A stretch of DNA of 34,562 nucleotides from Planctomycetota bacterium (lineage in GTDB: Bacteria; Planctomycetota; Phycisphaerae; WQYP01), in contig JAKAVA010000021.1 of assembly GCA_021827645.1 (NCBI GenBank), forward strand, positions 1 through 34,562, read 5' to 3'. The notes under the pieces were generated by a model, which was given only the letters and a program-made list of their open reading frames with translations, was not told where the DNA came from and ran no database searches. The position numbers and the translations under genes are program-made. Below are positions 7,473-15,087 of the stretch, piece after piece. Numbering within the stretch: position 1 is the stretch's first letter; each line of letters starts with the position of its first letter.

Positions 7473-8353
7473 AGCTTTCCGGCGAGAAACCCTCGGCGCT
7501 CCTGACCCGGCGGCTGATGATACAGATCGCCCTCGGCGTGGTGGCGGTTATTTACCTCGCCCCGCTCTTCTGGATGCTGGATACCAGCCTGAAGACCGAG
7601 CGTCAGGCCATGACCCAGCTGCCATCCAACCCCGCCCGGGCCTTGGCGACGCTCATGATCCCCCATCCGCTGCACGCGGCCAATTATCAGAAGGTGATCT
7701 CCAGCCCGTTCTTTCGAATGCAGCTCTACGCCCGCAACACGCTGATCATCGCCCTGCTGGTCGCCATTGGCAGCATGCTTTCCGCATCTCTGGTCGCTTA
7801 CGCCCTCACCAAACTGCGCTGGTATGGCCGCAATGTTCTCTTCTGGATCGTCATGGGGTCCATGATGCTGCCATTTTCGGTCATGATGGTTCCCCTGTAT
7901 CGGATTTACCGCGAATTCGGATGGATCGGCACCAATCTACCGCTCTGGCTGCCGACATTCCTTGCTCCGCCGTTTTACGTTTTTCTGCTGCGGCAGTTCT
8001 ACCTGACAATTCCCAATGAACTGACCGAGGCCGCGGTCATTGATGGGGCCGGACCATTCCGCATCTGGTGGTACATCATGGTGCCGTTGACCCGCCCGGC
8101 GCTTTTGGTCGTGGGGCTTTTTTCGTTTGTTGCATCATGGAACAATTTCATCGGGCCGTTGGTTTACCTCACCCATCAGCGCACCTACACGCTGGCGCTG
8201 GCCCTGCAATTCTTTCAAACCCGGCATGGGGGTGTGGCGCACACCCTGCTGATGGCGGCCACCGTTCTGGTGGTGCTTCCGATTATCATCATCTTCTTCC
8301 TGGCCCAGAAAACATTTATCCGCGGTATCGCCACCACGGGTATCAAGGGTTAA
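7469..8353 (+). CDS. Sugar ABC transporter permease, MalG/UgpE-like
   Basis: The 294-residue membrane protein has six predicted helices and an EAA loop (TEAAVIDGAGPFRIWWYI then MVPLTRP, about residues 186-210). The end (FIRGIATTGIKG) matches the conserved MalG-type C-terminus that docks on the ATPase. The ATG at 7469 overlaps the preceding stop as ATGA, which fixes the start; the longer frame back to 7382 would overlap the first permease heavily. It forms the transmembrane pore with the preceding permease. The operon seems to end here: the next gene is 187 bases away with its own ribosome site, although I see no clear terminator. Confidence 0.92.
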   Translation: MKLSGEKPSALLTRRLMIQIALGVVAVIYLAPLFWMLDTSLKTERQAMTQLPSNPARALATLMIPHPLHAANYQKVISSPFFRMQLYARNTLIIALLVAIGSMLSASLVAYALTKLRWYGRNVLFWIVMGSMMLPFSVMMVPLYRIYREFGWIGTNLPLWLPTFLAPPFYVFLLRQFYLTIPNELTEAAVIDGAGPFRIWWYIMVPLTRPALLVVGLFSFVASWNNFIGPLVYLTHQRTYTLALALQFFQTRHGGVAHTLLMAATVLVVLPIIIIFFLAQKTFIRGIATTGIKG

Positions 8354-8540
8354 CTCGTTGCTGCCGTCTCGTCAGGCTGCGATGATCGGCCGATAATATG
8401 TCGGAGGCATGGGGCCCTTGATCGAGGGGTGGGATTTTGAGTGGAGGTGAATTCTTGCCACACCCTCGTTGTCACGCCTAAAATGGTGTGTGGATGTAAA
8501 GTGTAAGAATTCATTTTTCAGGGCGTTATAAGGTTTGACC

Positions 8541-9239
8541 ATGGGTTGGTGCGAAGCAGACCAAAACAACTCGAATCGCGACAGAGAAAAGGAGTTTTTT
8601 ACTCTACTTTCACCAATGATGCGTCAGGAGCGGCTTTGCCAGGCGATCCGATTCATTGCGGATCATTGGGCCATACCGGAGCTCTGCACGTTTGCCGCTT
8701 CGCGCGATCCTGAAACAGCGGCCTTGGCGATAGATGCCTTGGCGCTGTGCGGTGACCAATCCGCCATTCCAAAACTCGAACCGCTCTTGCGCAAGCCGCG
8801 CCCCGAAATCCACCGGCGGACGGAAAATGCTCTCTGGAGCATCTGGTTTCGCAGCGGATCGCCGCAGGCAGTTTGTCATCTCAAATGCGGCTCCAAACAT
8901 CTCGAGCACGAAAATTACCTTACCGCGATCTCCCAATTCTCCTTGGCCATTGAAGCCGATCCGACGTTTGCCGAAGCCCTTAATCAACGGGCGATCGCGT
9001 ATTACCTTTCCGGCCGATTTGCGCCGGCGATTGAAGATTGCCTGCGCGTCATCAACCTCATGCCGTGCCATTTTGGTGCGCTCTCGGGCATGGGGCATTG
9101 CCATACCCAACAGGGAAATCTTGAGGCGGCCCGCTGTGCCTATTGCCGGGCGCTGGCGATCTACCCCTATATGGACGGCGTGCGGCACTCGCTGGCGGAT
9201 GTCGAAGCCCTATTGAATCGCCAAAAGCCCGCTGCGTAG
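8541..9239 (+). CDS. HEAT-like plus TPR repeat protein
   Basis: The 232-residue soluble protein has no signal peptide. Residues about 25-100 look like HEAT-type helices (DPETAALAIDALALCGD, then IPKLEPLLRKPRPEIHRR). Residues about 108-215 hold three TPR-like units (YLTAISQFSLAIEADPTFAEALN; GRFAPAIEDCLRVINLMP; GNLEAARCAYCRALAIYP). Such proteins are scaffolds for protein contacts; no enzymatic motif is seen. ATG 8541 is preferred to the in-frame TTG at 8535 because TAAGG lies 7 bases before the ATG. It stands alone between the ABC operon and tRNA-Arg, so the partner is unknown. Confidence 0.8.
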   Translation: MGWCEADQNNSNRDREKEFFTLLSPMMRQERLCQAIRFIADHWAIPELCTFAASRDPETAALAIDALALCGDQSAIPKLEPLLRKPRPEIHRRTENALWSIWFRSGSPQAVCHLKCGSKHLEHENYLTAISQFSLAIEADPTFAEALNQRAIAYYLSGRFAPAIEDCLRVINLMPCHFGALSGMGHCHTQQGNLEAARCAYCRALAIYPYMDGVRHSLADVEALLNRQKPAA

Positions 9240-9384
9240 AGCGCAAGGCTGCGTTTAGCCCTCATCGATGGATCACCTACGAAAAGAGTTCATAGATGAC
9301 GCTGCGGCATGCGGTGTCGGTTGCAATTTCGTCTTTCCATCGCATAATGGCGGCTCTGCGGTGTGAAGGAACTCATACCGCTAT

Positions 9385-9458
9385 GCGCTCGTAGCTCAAT
9401 TGGATAGAGCGTCGGACTACGAATCCGAAGGTTGCAGGTTCGACTCCTGCCGGGCGCA
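9385..9458 (+). tRNA. tRNA-Arg (anticodon ACG)
   Basis: The 74-nt gene folds as a cloverleaf: acceptor GCGCTCG pairs with CGGGCGC (one T-G pair) before discriminator A; the D arm has AGCTCAATTGGATAGAGC; the anticodon arm CGGAC-TACGAAT-CCG carries ACG (read as ICG after deamination, decoding CGU/CGC/CGA); the T arm is GCAGG-TTCGACT-CCTGC. The CCA end is not encoded. It is flanked downstream by an integrase remnant, marking it as a former attachment site. Confidence 0.97.
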
Positions 9459-9627
9459 GTGAGTTGGCTTGCACCGCAACGCAAGCATCAGAAAACCCCC
9501 GTAAAATGGGTCTTTCCGTAGTAACCCCCGTCGTCGTTTGCGGGTCATTTCCGCCCGTTTCGGTCGTCAACTGCGCCGCCTGATGCGCCGCTTTTCCAGT
9601 CGCGGGTAGTTCCGGCAAGGTCAACGA
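9459..9627 (-). pseudogene. C-terminal remnant of a tyrosine recombinase/integrase next to tRNA-Arg
   Basis: The minus-strand frame from 9624 reads LPELPATGKAAHQAAQ and then a Thr-rich stretch (TTETGGNDPQTTTG). It resembles the poorly conserved tail that planctomycete phage-type integrases have after the catalytic domain, where a LPDL-type segment is followed by RQAAQ-like residues and TGTD-like repeats. A TGA lies two codons upstream, and no catalytic R..HxxR..Y part is present, so only the tail survives. The frame runs on antisense through the tRNA, as often happens when an integrase gene ends at its own attachment site. The recognition is from memory of a weakly conserved region and is moderate at best. 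Confidence 0.45.
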
Positions 9628-9651
9628 TCAAAAAAGTACCGATTGACAGTT

Positions 9652-9679
9652 TTGCAATCGAGGATAGTGGCGATATACT
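9652..9679 (+). promoter_or_regulatory. Promoter of the transglutaminase-like gene
   Basis: TTGCAA (9652-9657) and TATACT (9674-9679) are separated by 16 bases and lie about 35 bases before the start codon, whose ribosome site AGGAG is at 9700-9704. A TTGACA at 9643-9648 is nearby but 25 bases from the -10, so it is less likely to be the functional -35. Confidence 0.6.
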
Positions 9680-9712
9680 CGGATAACTACGCTGGAATTA
9701 GGAGTATCCGCA

Positions 9713-11557
9713 ATGAAGTTTAGATTCAAAGCAGCAGTTGTCTCATTGGCGGTAGCCGCGTCGCTGGCGCTATCAACCTCGGCGATGGCAAGACGCCACC
9801 CTGAGCCGCAGGTGGTGCTTACTGCAACCGGTAAAAAACTTATGGCGCACTATGAAGCCATTTTGGATCATATCCGTCACGAAATATCCCGCGCCGTTCC
9901 ACATGTTGACCCGGGCATGGTTCATCCCTTTATGATGCAGTATCGGGCAATCGGTACCAAACGCCCATACATCACGAGCAACCATGCATTTGTAAAAGCG
10001 ATTTCGGAGTGCCAGCAGACGGCGGCTCCGATTCTCTCAATGGTGAATCCGTTTTTATCCAGCGATCAATATGATCAGCAACTTGTCGAGGCCTCGGTGA
10101 TCGCGGATGCGACGCCACGAGGGTTGGCGGCATTTGCCCAGAAGTCGAAATCAAATGAGGAACTGATCAACTCATTGCTGGCCAATAAGGCCTTGATGAA
10201 GCAGATGCAGGACGCGGGCGGTCCGCTTAACGGGAACTACGGCCTGGCGATGAAGATTTACCACACGATTGAACGCACCAGTCCGGAGTCGCACCATGGG
10301 GTGCTTCAGCGGATGGCCGTGGCGATGGCGCTGGTTCAAAAACCGACGCGGGCGAAAACGTCATTTAATCCGGTTCGCCGCTATTTCAACCTCCAGCGGG
10401 CGTATTTGAAGGGCGAGCTCAACCCGGCATTTCCCACGTTTACGACGTGGCAGTTGAAATTTGTCGTGAACGATTCCTACTCCAATAAGGACATTTCCTG
10501 GTTCCGCCACATGCTGATGAACTATGAACCCGCTTATGTCTTGAGCGGCCATTATTTGAATATTGTCCATACGGATGTCGGATACAACGACATGCATTAC
10601 GGTTGTGTGCCCGGTAACAAGCCCTCACAACTCATTGCCGGCGGAGGCGAGTGCGGAGCCCGGGCTTGGATCGCCCGCATGGCCGAACGTGGCTTCGGTA
10701 TCCCGACGTGGGGCGTGAAACAGCGCGGCCATGCGGCACTGAGCATCTGGACCCGCAAGGGGTGGGTTACGCGATTCGCTGCCGGTTGGGAGTGGGTGTG
10801 GTGGACCCACCATAACGGTCTGAATTTCTATCAGGAATCTCAGGCCCGGCGGTATCCGGAAAAATTTCCACGCGTGCTGCGGGCACAATGGATCGGTGCG
10901 ACATTGGGCGAAACGAAGGAAAATCCGCGTAAGTTCGGCACCGGCGGTTTCTGGTACGCCATTGCCGACAGCGAAGAACGTGCGATTTTGGCATCGGGCA
11001 AGCCTACCTATGTCACTCCGAGTGACGCTGAACTGGCCCGGCTCAATGGTCCGACGCTCGCGCAGAAGCTGGAAAGCGCCCGTGTTCCCATGTCCGCGAT
11101 GCGAATTTCGGTCAACTCCAACGGCGCTATCACCATCCCCGCTGTGGCATACCTCAAACCGCACGGGCCGGTCGCCGGAGTCGTGCCGATGAAGAGTTTC
11201 TCGGGTGGAATGCAGATTTATTACCAGTGCGCCCAGCCTGCATTTAAGAGGCATAATCCTTTTCAGTACGCCGTCAATGTGCCGCGAGGCGGCAAGTATC
11301 AATTGACGATGAAATATGTCTCGATCAAACCGGACCAGCTTTTGAATCTCTCCGTCAATCACGGGGCCGACCCGGTGGTTATCCATGTGCCGTGGACCAA
11401 CGGCAACTGGGCCGTGACCCAACCGGTAACAGTCATGCTCAAACGCGGCGCCAACACGCTGACGTTTGAGCGGGGCAAGATGACCGGCTTCAAGGCCAAG
11501 GGTATCTATGCTCTGAGCATCAAGGAATTCGTTCTGACTCCGGCGGGTCATTCCTGA
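9713..11557 (+). CDS. Secreted transglutaminase-like protein with C-terminal beta-rich domain
   Basis: The 614-residue protein has a Sec signal peptide (KFRFKAAVVSLAVAASLAL, cleavage near SAMA-RR at about residue 27). An alpha-helical region (30-260) leads into a core with GGGECGARAW (Cys314) and KQRGHAALSIW (His340), followed by an aromatic strand (GWEWVWWTHHNG). This Cys then His spacing fits the transglutaminase/papain-like fold, in which Cys and His form the catalytic pair; the third residue is not certain. The last ~170 residues (YLKPHGPVAGV... NVPRGGKYQLTMKYV... LKRGANTLTFERG) resemble a CBM-like beta-sandwich of the kind that binds carbohydrate. It probably cross-links, cleaves or binds cell-envelope material, but this is inference. 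AGGAG 8 bases before ATG fixes the start. It is monocistronic behind its own promoter. Confidence 0.75.
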   Translation: MKFRFKAAVVSLAVAASLALSTSAMARRHPEPQVVLTATGKKLMAHYEAILDHIRHEISRAVPHVDPGMVHPFMMQYRAIGTKRPYITSNHAFVKAISECQQTAAPILSMVNPFLSSDQYDQQLVEASVIADATPRGLAAFAQKSKSNEELINSLLANKALMKQMQDAGGPLNGNYGLAMKIYHTIERTSPESHHGVLQRMAVAMALVQKPTRAKTSFNPVRRYFNLQRAYLKGELNPAFPTFTTWQLKFVVNDSYSNKDISWFRHMLMNYEPAYVLSGHYLNIVHTDVGYNDMHYGCVPGNKPSQLIAGGGECGARAWIARMAERGFGIPTWGVKQRGHAALSIWTRKGWVTRFAAGWEWVWWTHHNGLNFYQESQARRYPEKFPRVLRAQWIGATLGETKENPRKFGTGGFWYAIADSEERAILASGKPTYVTPSDAELARLNGPTLAQKLESARVPMSAMRISVNSNGAITIPAVAYLKPHGPVAGVVPMKSFSGGMQIYYQCAQPAFKRHNPFQYAVNVPRGGKYQLTMKYVSIKPDQLLNLSVNHGADPVVIHVPWTNGNWAVTQPVTVMLKRGANTLTFERGKMTGFKAKGIYALSIKEFVLTPAGHS

Positions 11558-11751
11558 GAATGCCCGTTAAGACCGCACCGATGTCGGCTGCATGTCCGGT
11601 GGGGACCCGATAAGTGCCCCCCGATGATGCAGGGTGGCTTCGTCGGAGGAGCCTTCGTGGCGCCGGGGCTGCGGTGATGCGCTTCAGGAGGGGTTTGGCG
11701 GATGTCGGTTAAAAGCCCTTATTCCCGGATCAGACACCTATAGCCGCCGGG

Positions 11752-12582
11752 ATGGGCGATCTGATTACGACGGGCTATGCGCAGAACATCTCGTCGGCGC
11801 TGGCGGCAGCACCGGCGTCGATGGTTGCAGCGGTTATTTCCGCTGTAAGTTCCCGCATCATTCAATATTGCCGCCGCGATTTTCTCCCCAACCGATATGT
11901 AGAACTCTACGACGCGCCGCGCAGCGGCGAACTGATTCTTCGGCAGACGCCGGTATTGTCGCTCAACGCGGTTACGCTCATGCCGACCGGTCCTGATCCC
12001 CTGAGTATTTCTGTTACAGAATTCGATCTGCGCCCGGTGGTGGGACGTGTGATATTTCGCCCCGGCATGGTGGGGATGTTCGCTCCTGAGCCATGGCTGT
12101 GGGGACGGTGGCCGATGGCCGGCGCCGATGCCATCGAAGTGGATTACACGGCGGGCTTTGGCTTCGCCATGACGGCTGCGGAGCCGATTGCCGCGGGAGC
12201 AAGTGCCGTTGCGGTGGATGCGACTGTGGGCATGAGTGTCTCCGGGCCGTGGCAGTTGGCGGCGGGCAGCACGCTGCTGGTGGATGCGGGACTCAGCAGT
12301 CAGGAAACGGTCGTGGTGACGGCGGTGACAGGCAATTCATTTACCGCAACATTTGCGATGGCCCACGCGGCTGGTGTGTTGCTGGGATCGTTGGTTCCGC
12401 TGGATGTGCAATTTGCGACGGCGCTGATGGTCGCCAATGTGATCAATCAGGCCGATTTGACCAAAGCCCGCGAATCGCAGGGGCGGACGGTGGGGTATGA
12501 ATATGTGGTGCGGCCGGGGGATCTGCTTTTGACACCGGAAGTGCAGAATCTGCTCATGCCTTGGCGTGATCCGGTCGTTTAA
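11752..12582 (+). CDS. Phage gp6-like head-tail connector protein with an inserted domain
   Basis: The 276-residue product has the HK97 gp6-type pattern: helical start, then SSRIIQYCRRDFLPNRYVEL and LILRQTPVLSLNAVTL, and a YTAGF near residue 137. In phages this protein forms the ring joining portal to neck. Between about residues 145 and 220 there is an extra Ala/Val/Thr-rich stretch (VVVTAVTGNSFTATFAMAHA) of the kind seen in phage and planctomycete structural proteins, after which the helical end resumes (QFATALMVANVINQADL). ATG 11752 has only a weak ribosome site; the frame is open back to 11713 without a better start, while AGGAGGGG at about 11687 precedes an out-of-frame ATG at 11702 that stops after 13 codons. 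First gene of a four-gene phage-like cassette. Confidence 0.65.
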   Translation: MGDLITTGYAQNISSALAAAPASMVAAVISAVSSRIIQYCRRDFLPNRYVELYDAPRSGELILRQTPVLSLNAVTLMPTGPDPLSISVTEFDLRPVVGRVIFRPGMVGMFAPEPWLWGRWPMAGADAIEVDYTAGFGFAMTAAEPIAAGASAVAVDATVGMSVSGPWQLAAGSTLLVDAGLSSQETVVVTAVTGNSFTATFAMAHAAGVLLGSLVPLDVQFATALMVANVINQADLTKARESQGRTVGYEYVVRPGDLLLTPEVQNLLMPWRDPVV

Positions 12583-12595
12583 TGGACGCATATTG

Positions 12596-12934
12596 ATGAC
12601 GCTTCGATTATTGTGCCGCCGATCCATTACGTTGCAGCGTGCCGCCGTGACGCCCGGCGCGGACGGTTCGCAGGTGCAGGTGTGGAATAATCTGGTGACC
12701 GGGGTGCCAGCGAGCATTTTCAAGGTGCGGGGGCGGCGGCGACCGGAGGCGTTTCAGGAATCCACTTCAGTGGACACGGTGATCATGACGCCGGCGGATA
12801 TCGGGGCGAAGCTGGATGACCGCATTTTCGACGGCGTCTGGTATTACCGGGTGCAATGGGTGATGAATCTGGGCGATCGGGATCAGGCGTGGGGCATCTA
12901 TGCCCTGTGGCTTGATCCGCAGAATGGCGCTTAA
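12596..12934 (+). CDS. Phage head-closure / head-tail joining-like protein
   Basis: The 112-residue protein is rich in beta strands (SITLQRAAVTPGADGSQVQVW then NNLVTGVPASIF and YYRVQWVMNLGD). Size, position after the gp6-like gene and a start with TLQR...VWNNL...ASI fit the head-closure (SPP1 gp16-like) group that stoppers the neck. ATG 12596 lies 9 bases after GGA; the in-frame GTG at 12566 would overlap the gp6-like gene. Recognition is by pattern and context, since this family diverges strongly. Confidence 0.5.
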   Translation: MTLRLLCRRSITLQRAAVTPGADGSQVQVWNNLVTGVPASIFKVRGRRRPEAFQESTSVDTVIMTPADIGAKLDDRIFDGVWYYRVQWVMNLGDRDQAWGIYALWLDPQNGA

Positions 12935-12960
12935 GTCGGTCGAGATGGTGGAACGCGGGC

Positions 12961-13374
12961 ATGCAGGGCTGGATAACGGGAATCATCAGTCAGATCAACG
13001 ATGCGAACCTGGCGTCCGCCATGGGAGCGTCCCCTGCAGTGTATCTGGATCGTGCCCCGGAATCCGCAACCATGCCGCTGGTGGTAGCGGCGGCGAAAAA
13101 GTCCGCCGTGTCGCATGATCTGGCGATGAATCAATACATTCAGGCGGAGGCAGAGATTGCAGTTTATGCGATGCAGCTATCGGCGGCTCAGGCGGGCGCC
13201 GACGTGATGGTCGCGGCACTCGACGGCGTGAATTTTGCGGTGCAAGGGGCGACTCTGCTATCGAATCGAATCATAGAATCGCCGGCGGCGACAATTTCAC
13301 TCTTCAATTCCGCTGCCGAGCCAGTCTACAAAATTCGGCTGGGCATCGGGGCGATCCTGTTTGTACTGAAGTAA
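12961..13374 (+). CDS. Phage tail-completion/terminator-like protein
   Basis: The 137-residue product starts with an amphipathic helix (MQGWITGIISQINDANLASAMG), has AVYLDRAPESATMPLVVAA, where phage tail-completion proteins typically show a Y-x-x-x-P-x-x-x-x-x-P-Y-V pattern, and alternates strands and helices to an end VYKIRLGIGAILFVL. Its position after the head-closure-like gene and its length agree with a DUF3168/lambda gpU-type tail terminator that caps the tail tube. An overlapping frame (12900-13118) could be coding in theory but is less protein-like. Confidence 0.45.
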   Translation: MQGWITGIISQINDANLASAMGASPAVYLDRAPESATMPLVVAAAKKSAVSHDLAMNQYIQAEAEIAVYAMQLSAAQAGADVMVAALDGVNFAVQGATLLSNRIIESPAATISLFNSAAEPVYKIRLGIGAILFVLK

Positions 13375-13420
13375 TCATCAGCAAGCCGGTGTTGAATCGG
13401 AGCATAGTGCGGGGTTACAG

Positions 13421-13795
13421 ATGAATACATCCATTCCGCCGGGCATCTGGCAGGCAAGTGTTGAATTGCCTGTGGGGATCAGCCTTAATGTTCAGCGGGC
13501 GGAGCTTCGGGAGGAATTTCGGCAGACGGATTCGACCGCATTTGCCGACGGGAGTTTCACCAGCAGCATCATGACCGGCCAGCAACTGCGCGGCAGCATC
13601 AGCGGTCTGGTCAACAGCCGTGCACCGGGGCTTGGAACTTTATTTAACAGCGTACCGATCACCTTCACGGCGGCTGGCGGAGAAAGCATCACCGGCACAT
13701 TTAATATCTATGGGTTTCAATGGTCGCTGGCGGCTGATGAGCTCACGGCGTTTACGGCATGGGTGGTCTCCACCGGGCCCTACACGGTAACCTAG
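13421..13795 (+). CDS. Possible phage tail-tube-like protein
   Basis: The 124-residue protein is almost entirely beta-rich and Ser/Thr/Gly-rich (SLNVQRAELREEFRQTDST, SFTSSIMTGQQLRGSISG, VPITFTAAGGESITGTFNI). The last gene of the cassette is where a major tail protein would lie after the terminator, and the small beta-barrel composition suits a tail-tube subunit, but I do not recognise a diagnostic motif. GGGG about 6 bases before ATG is an acceptable ribosome site. It ends 20 bases from the end of the convergent acpS. No tape-measure or assembly chaperone follows. Confidence 0.4.
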   Translation: MNTSIPPGIWQASVELPVGISLNVQRAELREEFRQTDSTAFADGSFTSSIMTGQQLRGSISGLVNSRAPGLGTLFNSVPITFTAAGGESITGTFNIYGFQWSLAADELTAFTAWVVSTGPYTVT

Positions 13796-13814
13796 GGGCC
13801 GACAAGCTGAGTCT

Positions 13815-14195
13815 TTACCTTTCAGCGATGACGCTGGCGACGGCAGCGATGTCCGTGTGGCTGATGCTGATGTGCCAATATTGGATGCCCAGTTCCCCGG
13901 CCCGGACCGCTGCGGCCCCGCGGAGTGTAATCAGCGGTTTGCCCAGCGGGTCGGGCAGAATCTCCATGTCCAGCCAGGAAATCGAATCGCGAAAACCGGT
14001 GCCGAGGGTTTTGACAATGGCTTCCTTGGCGGCAAAGCGTCCGGCGATGTGCGGCACCTGAAATTTATATTCCGAAAACCAGCGGCGCTCGGCATCCGTA
14101 AAACAACGGTTCAGGAAGGCGTCGTCGTGCTTCTCCAGCATGCTCTGGATGCGGGCGAGTTCGACCAGATCGACTCCGTGGCCGAGAATCGGCAT
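13815..14195 (-). CDS. acpS: Holo-[acyl-carrier-protein] synthase
   Basis: The 126-residue protein transfers the 4'-phosphopantetheine arm from coenzyme A to the serine of acyl carrier protein, making it competent for fatty-acid synthesis. Key motifs are GHGVDLVE at the start (Asp9, magnesium ligand) and RFAAKEAIVKTLGTGF (Glu58), with HISISHTDIAAV at the end. The length is that of the AcpS family, which acts as a trimer in the cytoplasm. The ATG at 14195 has AAGGAGG 5 bases upstream; the adjacent ATG at 14198 is too close to it. It is divergent from the Nudix gene, with about 105 bases between them that must hold both promoters. Confidence 0.95.
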   Translation of the reverse strand: MPILGHGVDLVELARIQSMLEKHDDAFLNRCFTDAERRWFSEYKFQVPHIAGRFAAKEAIVKTLGTGFRDSISWLDMEILPDPLGKPLITLRGAAAVRAGELGIQYWHISISHTDIAAVASVIAER

Positions 14196-14300
14196 CATTT
14201 CCTCCTTAACAGCAGGACGGCGGATCAGATAGTCGCTATCATGCACGCGTGTGGCGTAAACATCAAATAATTCAGGCCGCATGGAAATGGAGATAAGCGT

Positions 14301-15026
14301 ATGCAGGACGCCGAGAAGTGGGCATGGGGGCGATGGAGCGCTGCGCACCTGCTGGTGGAGTGGGTGGTGCCGCCGCAACTCTCCGGGGATGAGCGAAAGT
14401 TGATCGATCAACTCTGGAAGATGGAGGCGGATAAAGCGGCCGCACGCGGGCGGGTGTTATTTGACGGTCCGATTGCCGCTCTGGCGGGATGGGAGCAGCG
14501 CGACGCGGCGCTGGTATTAAAGCTTTATCCGGCAAAATATTCGGAATTTCAGATGACGTGTGTACGCCATGCCGACCGGTTTGACGACCGGGCCCGCCGC
14601 CCCGCCGTCGGTTCCAGCATTCTCCTCACACAGGGGGGAAAGGGATTCCTGGGATTGCGCGGCCGATCGGTGGCGGCATATCCGGAGCACCTGCATCTCT
14701 TCGGCGGGATCATCACGCTGGCCGAGGGAACCACTGGGCTGGACATCATGCATGAATTGCAGCGGGAAATGCACGAGGAACTGGGCCTGGCCCCGGCGGA
14801 TCTGGTGACGGCACCGCTTCTTTGCGGCCTGTTCTATGAGCCGAATCTGCACCAACCGGAACTGATATGGACGGGGGCGATACGCAGCGGTCGCAATGTG
14901 GACTTAGCCGTGAATCATGAACACAGCGGCCTGCTGCGGGTCACCTTCGCGGAACTTGCGAAAGGGAGCCTGTCAAACCCGGTTACACCCGTCGCCCGCA
15001 AGGCTTTGGAGTTGTTGCAGATATAA
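14301..15026 (+). CDS. Nudix hydrolase domain protein
   Basis: The 241-residue protein has an N-terminal region of about 100 residues and a Nudix domain. The catalytic helix reads G136-x5-E142, then REMHEELG at 155-162, where the standard box is Gx5Ex7REUxEExGU; here 12 rather than 7 residues separate the first Glu from REU. The metal-binding REMHEE core is intact, so hydrolysis of a nucleoside-diphosphate-linked substrate is expected but the substrate is unknown. The PEHLHLFGG strand before the box also fits. GGAG 8 bases before ATG supports the start. It is separated from the next gene by 61 bases. Confidence 0.8.
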   Translation: MQDAEKWAWGRWSAAHLLVEWVVPPQLSGDERKLIDQLWKMEADKAAARGRVLFDGPIAALAGWEQRDAALVLKLYPAKYSEFQMTCVRHADRFDDRARRPAVGSSILLTQGGKGFLGLRGRSVAAYPEHLHLFGGIITLAEGTTGLDIMHELQREMHEELGLAPADLVTAPLLCGLFYEPNLHQPELIWTGAIRSGRNVDLAVNHEHSGLLRVTFAELAKGSLSNPVTPVARKALELLQI

Positions 15027-15087
15027 CGCGGGGATAAAATTAATTCGTGTTGGTTGCCCGCAGGGTTTAACGGAGAAAGGTTTTCGA

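Noticed and set aside
9373-9484. Open frames antisense to tRNA-Arg giving PAGVEPATFGF-type peptides
   Set aside because: This peptide is the well-known spurious translation of the tRNA antisense strand.
12900-13118. Frame overlapping the tail-terminator-like gene
   Set aside because: The 12961 frame has better composition and fits the cassette in length; this one is His/Cys-rich and crosses the next gene out of frame.
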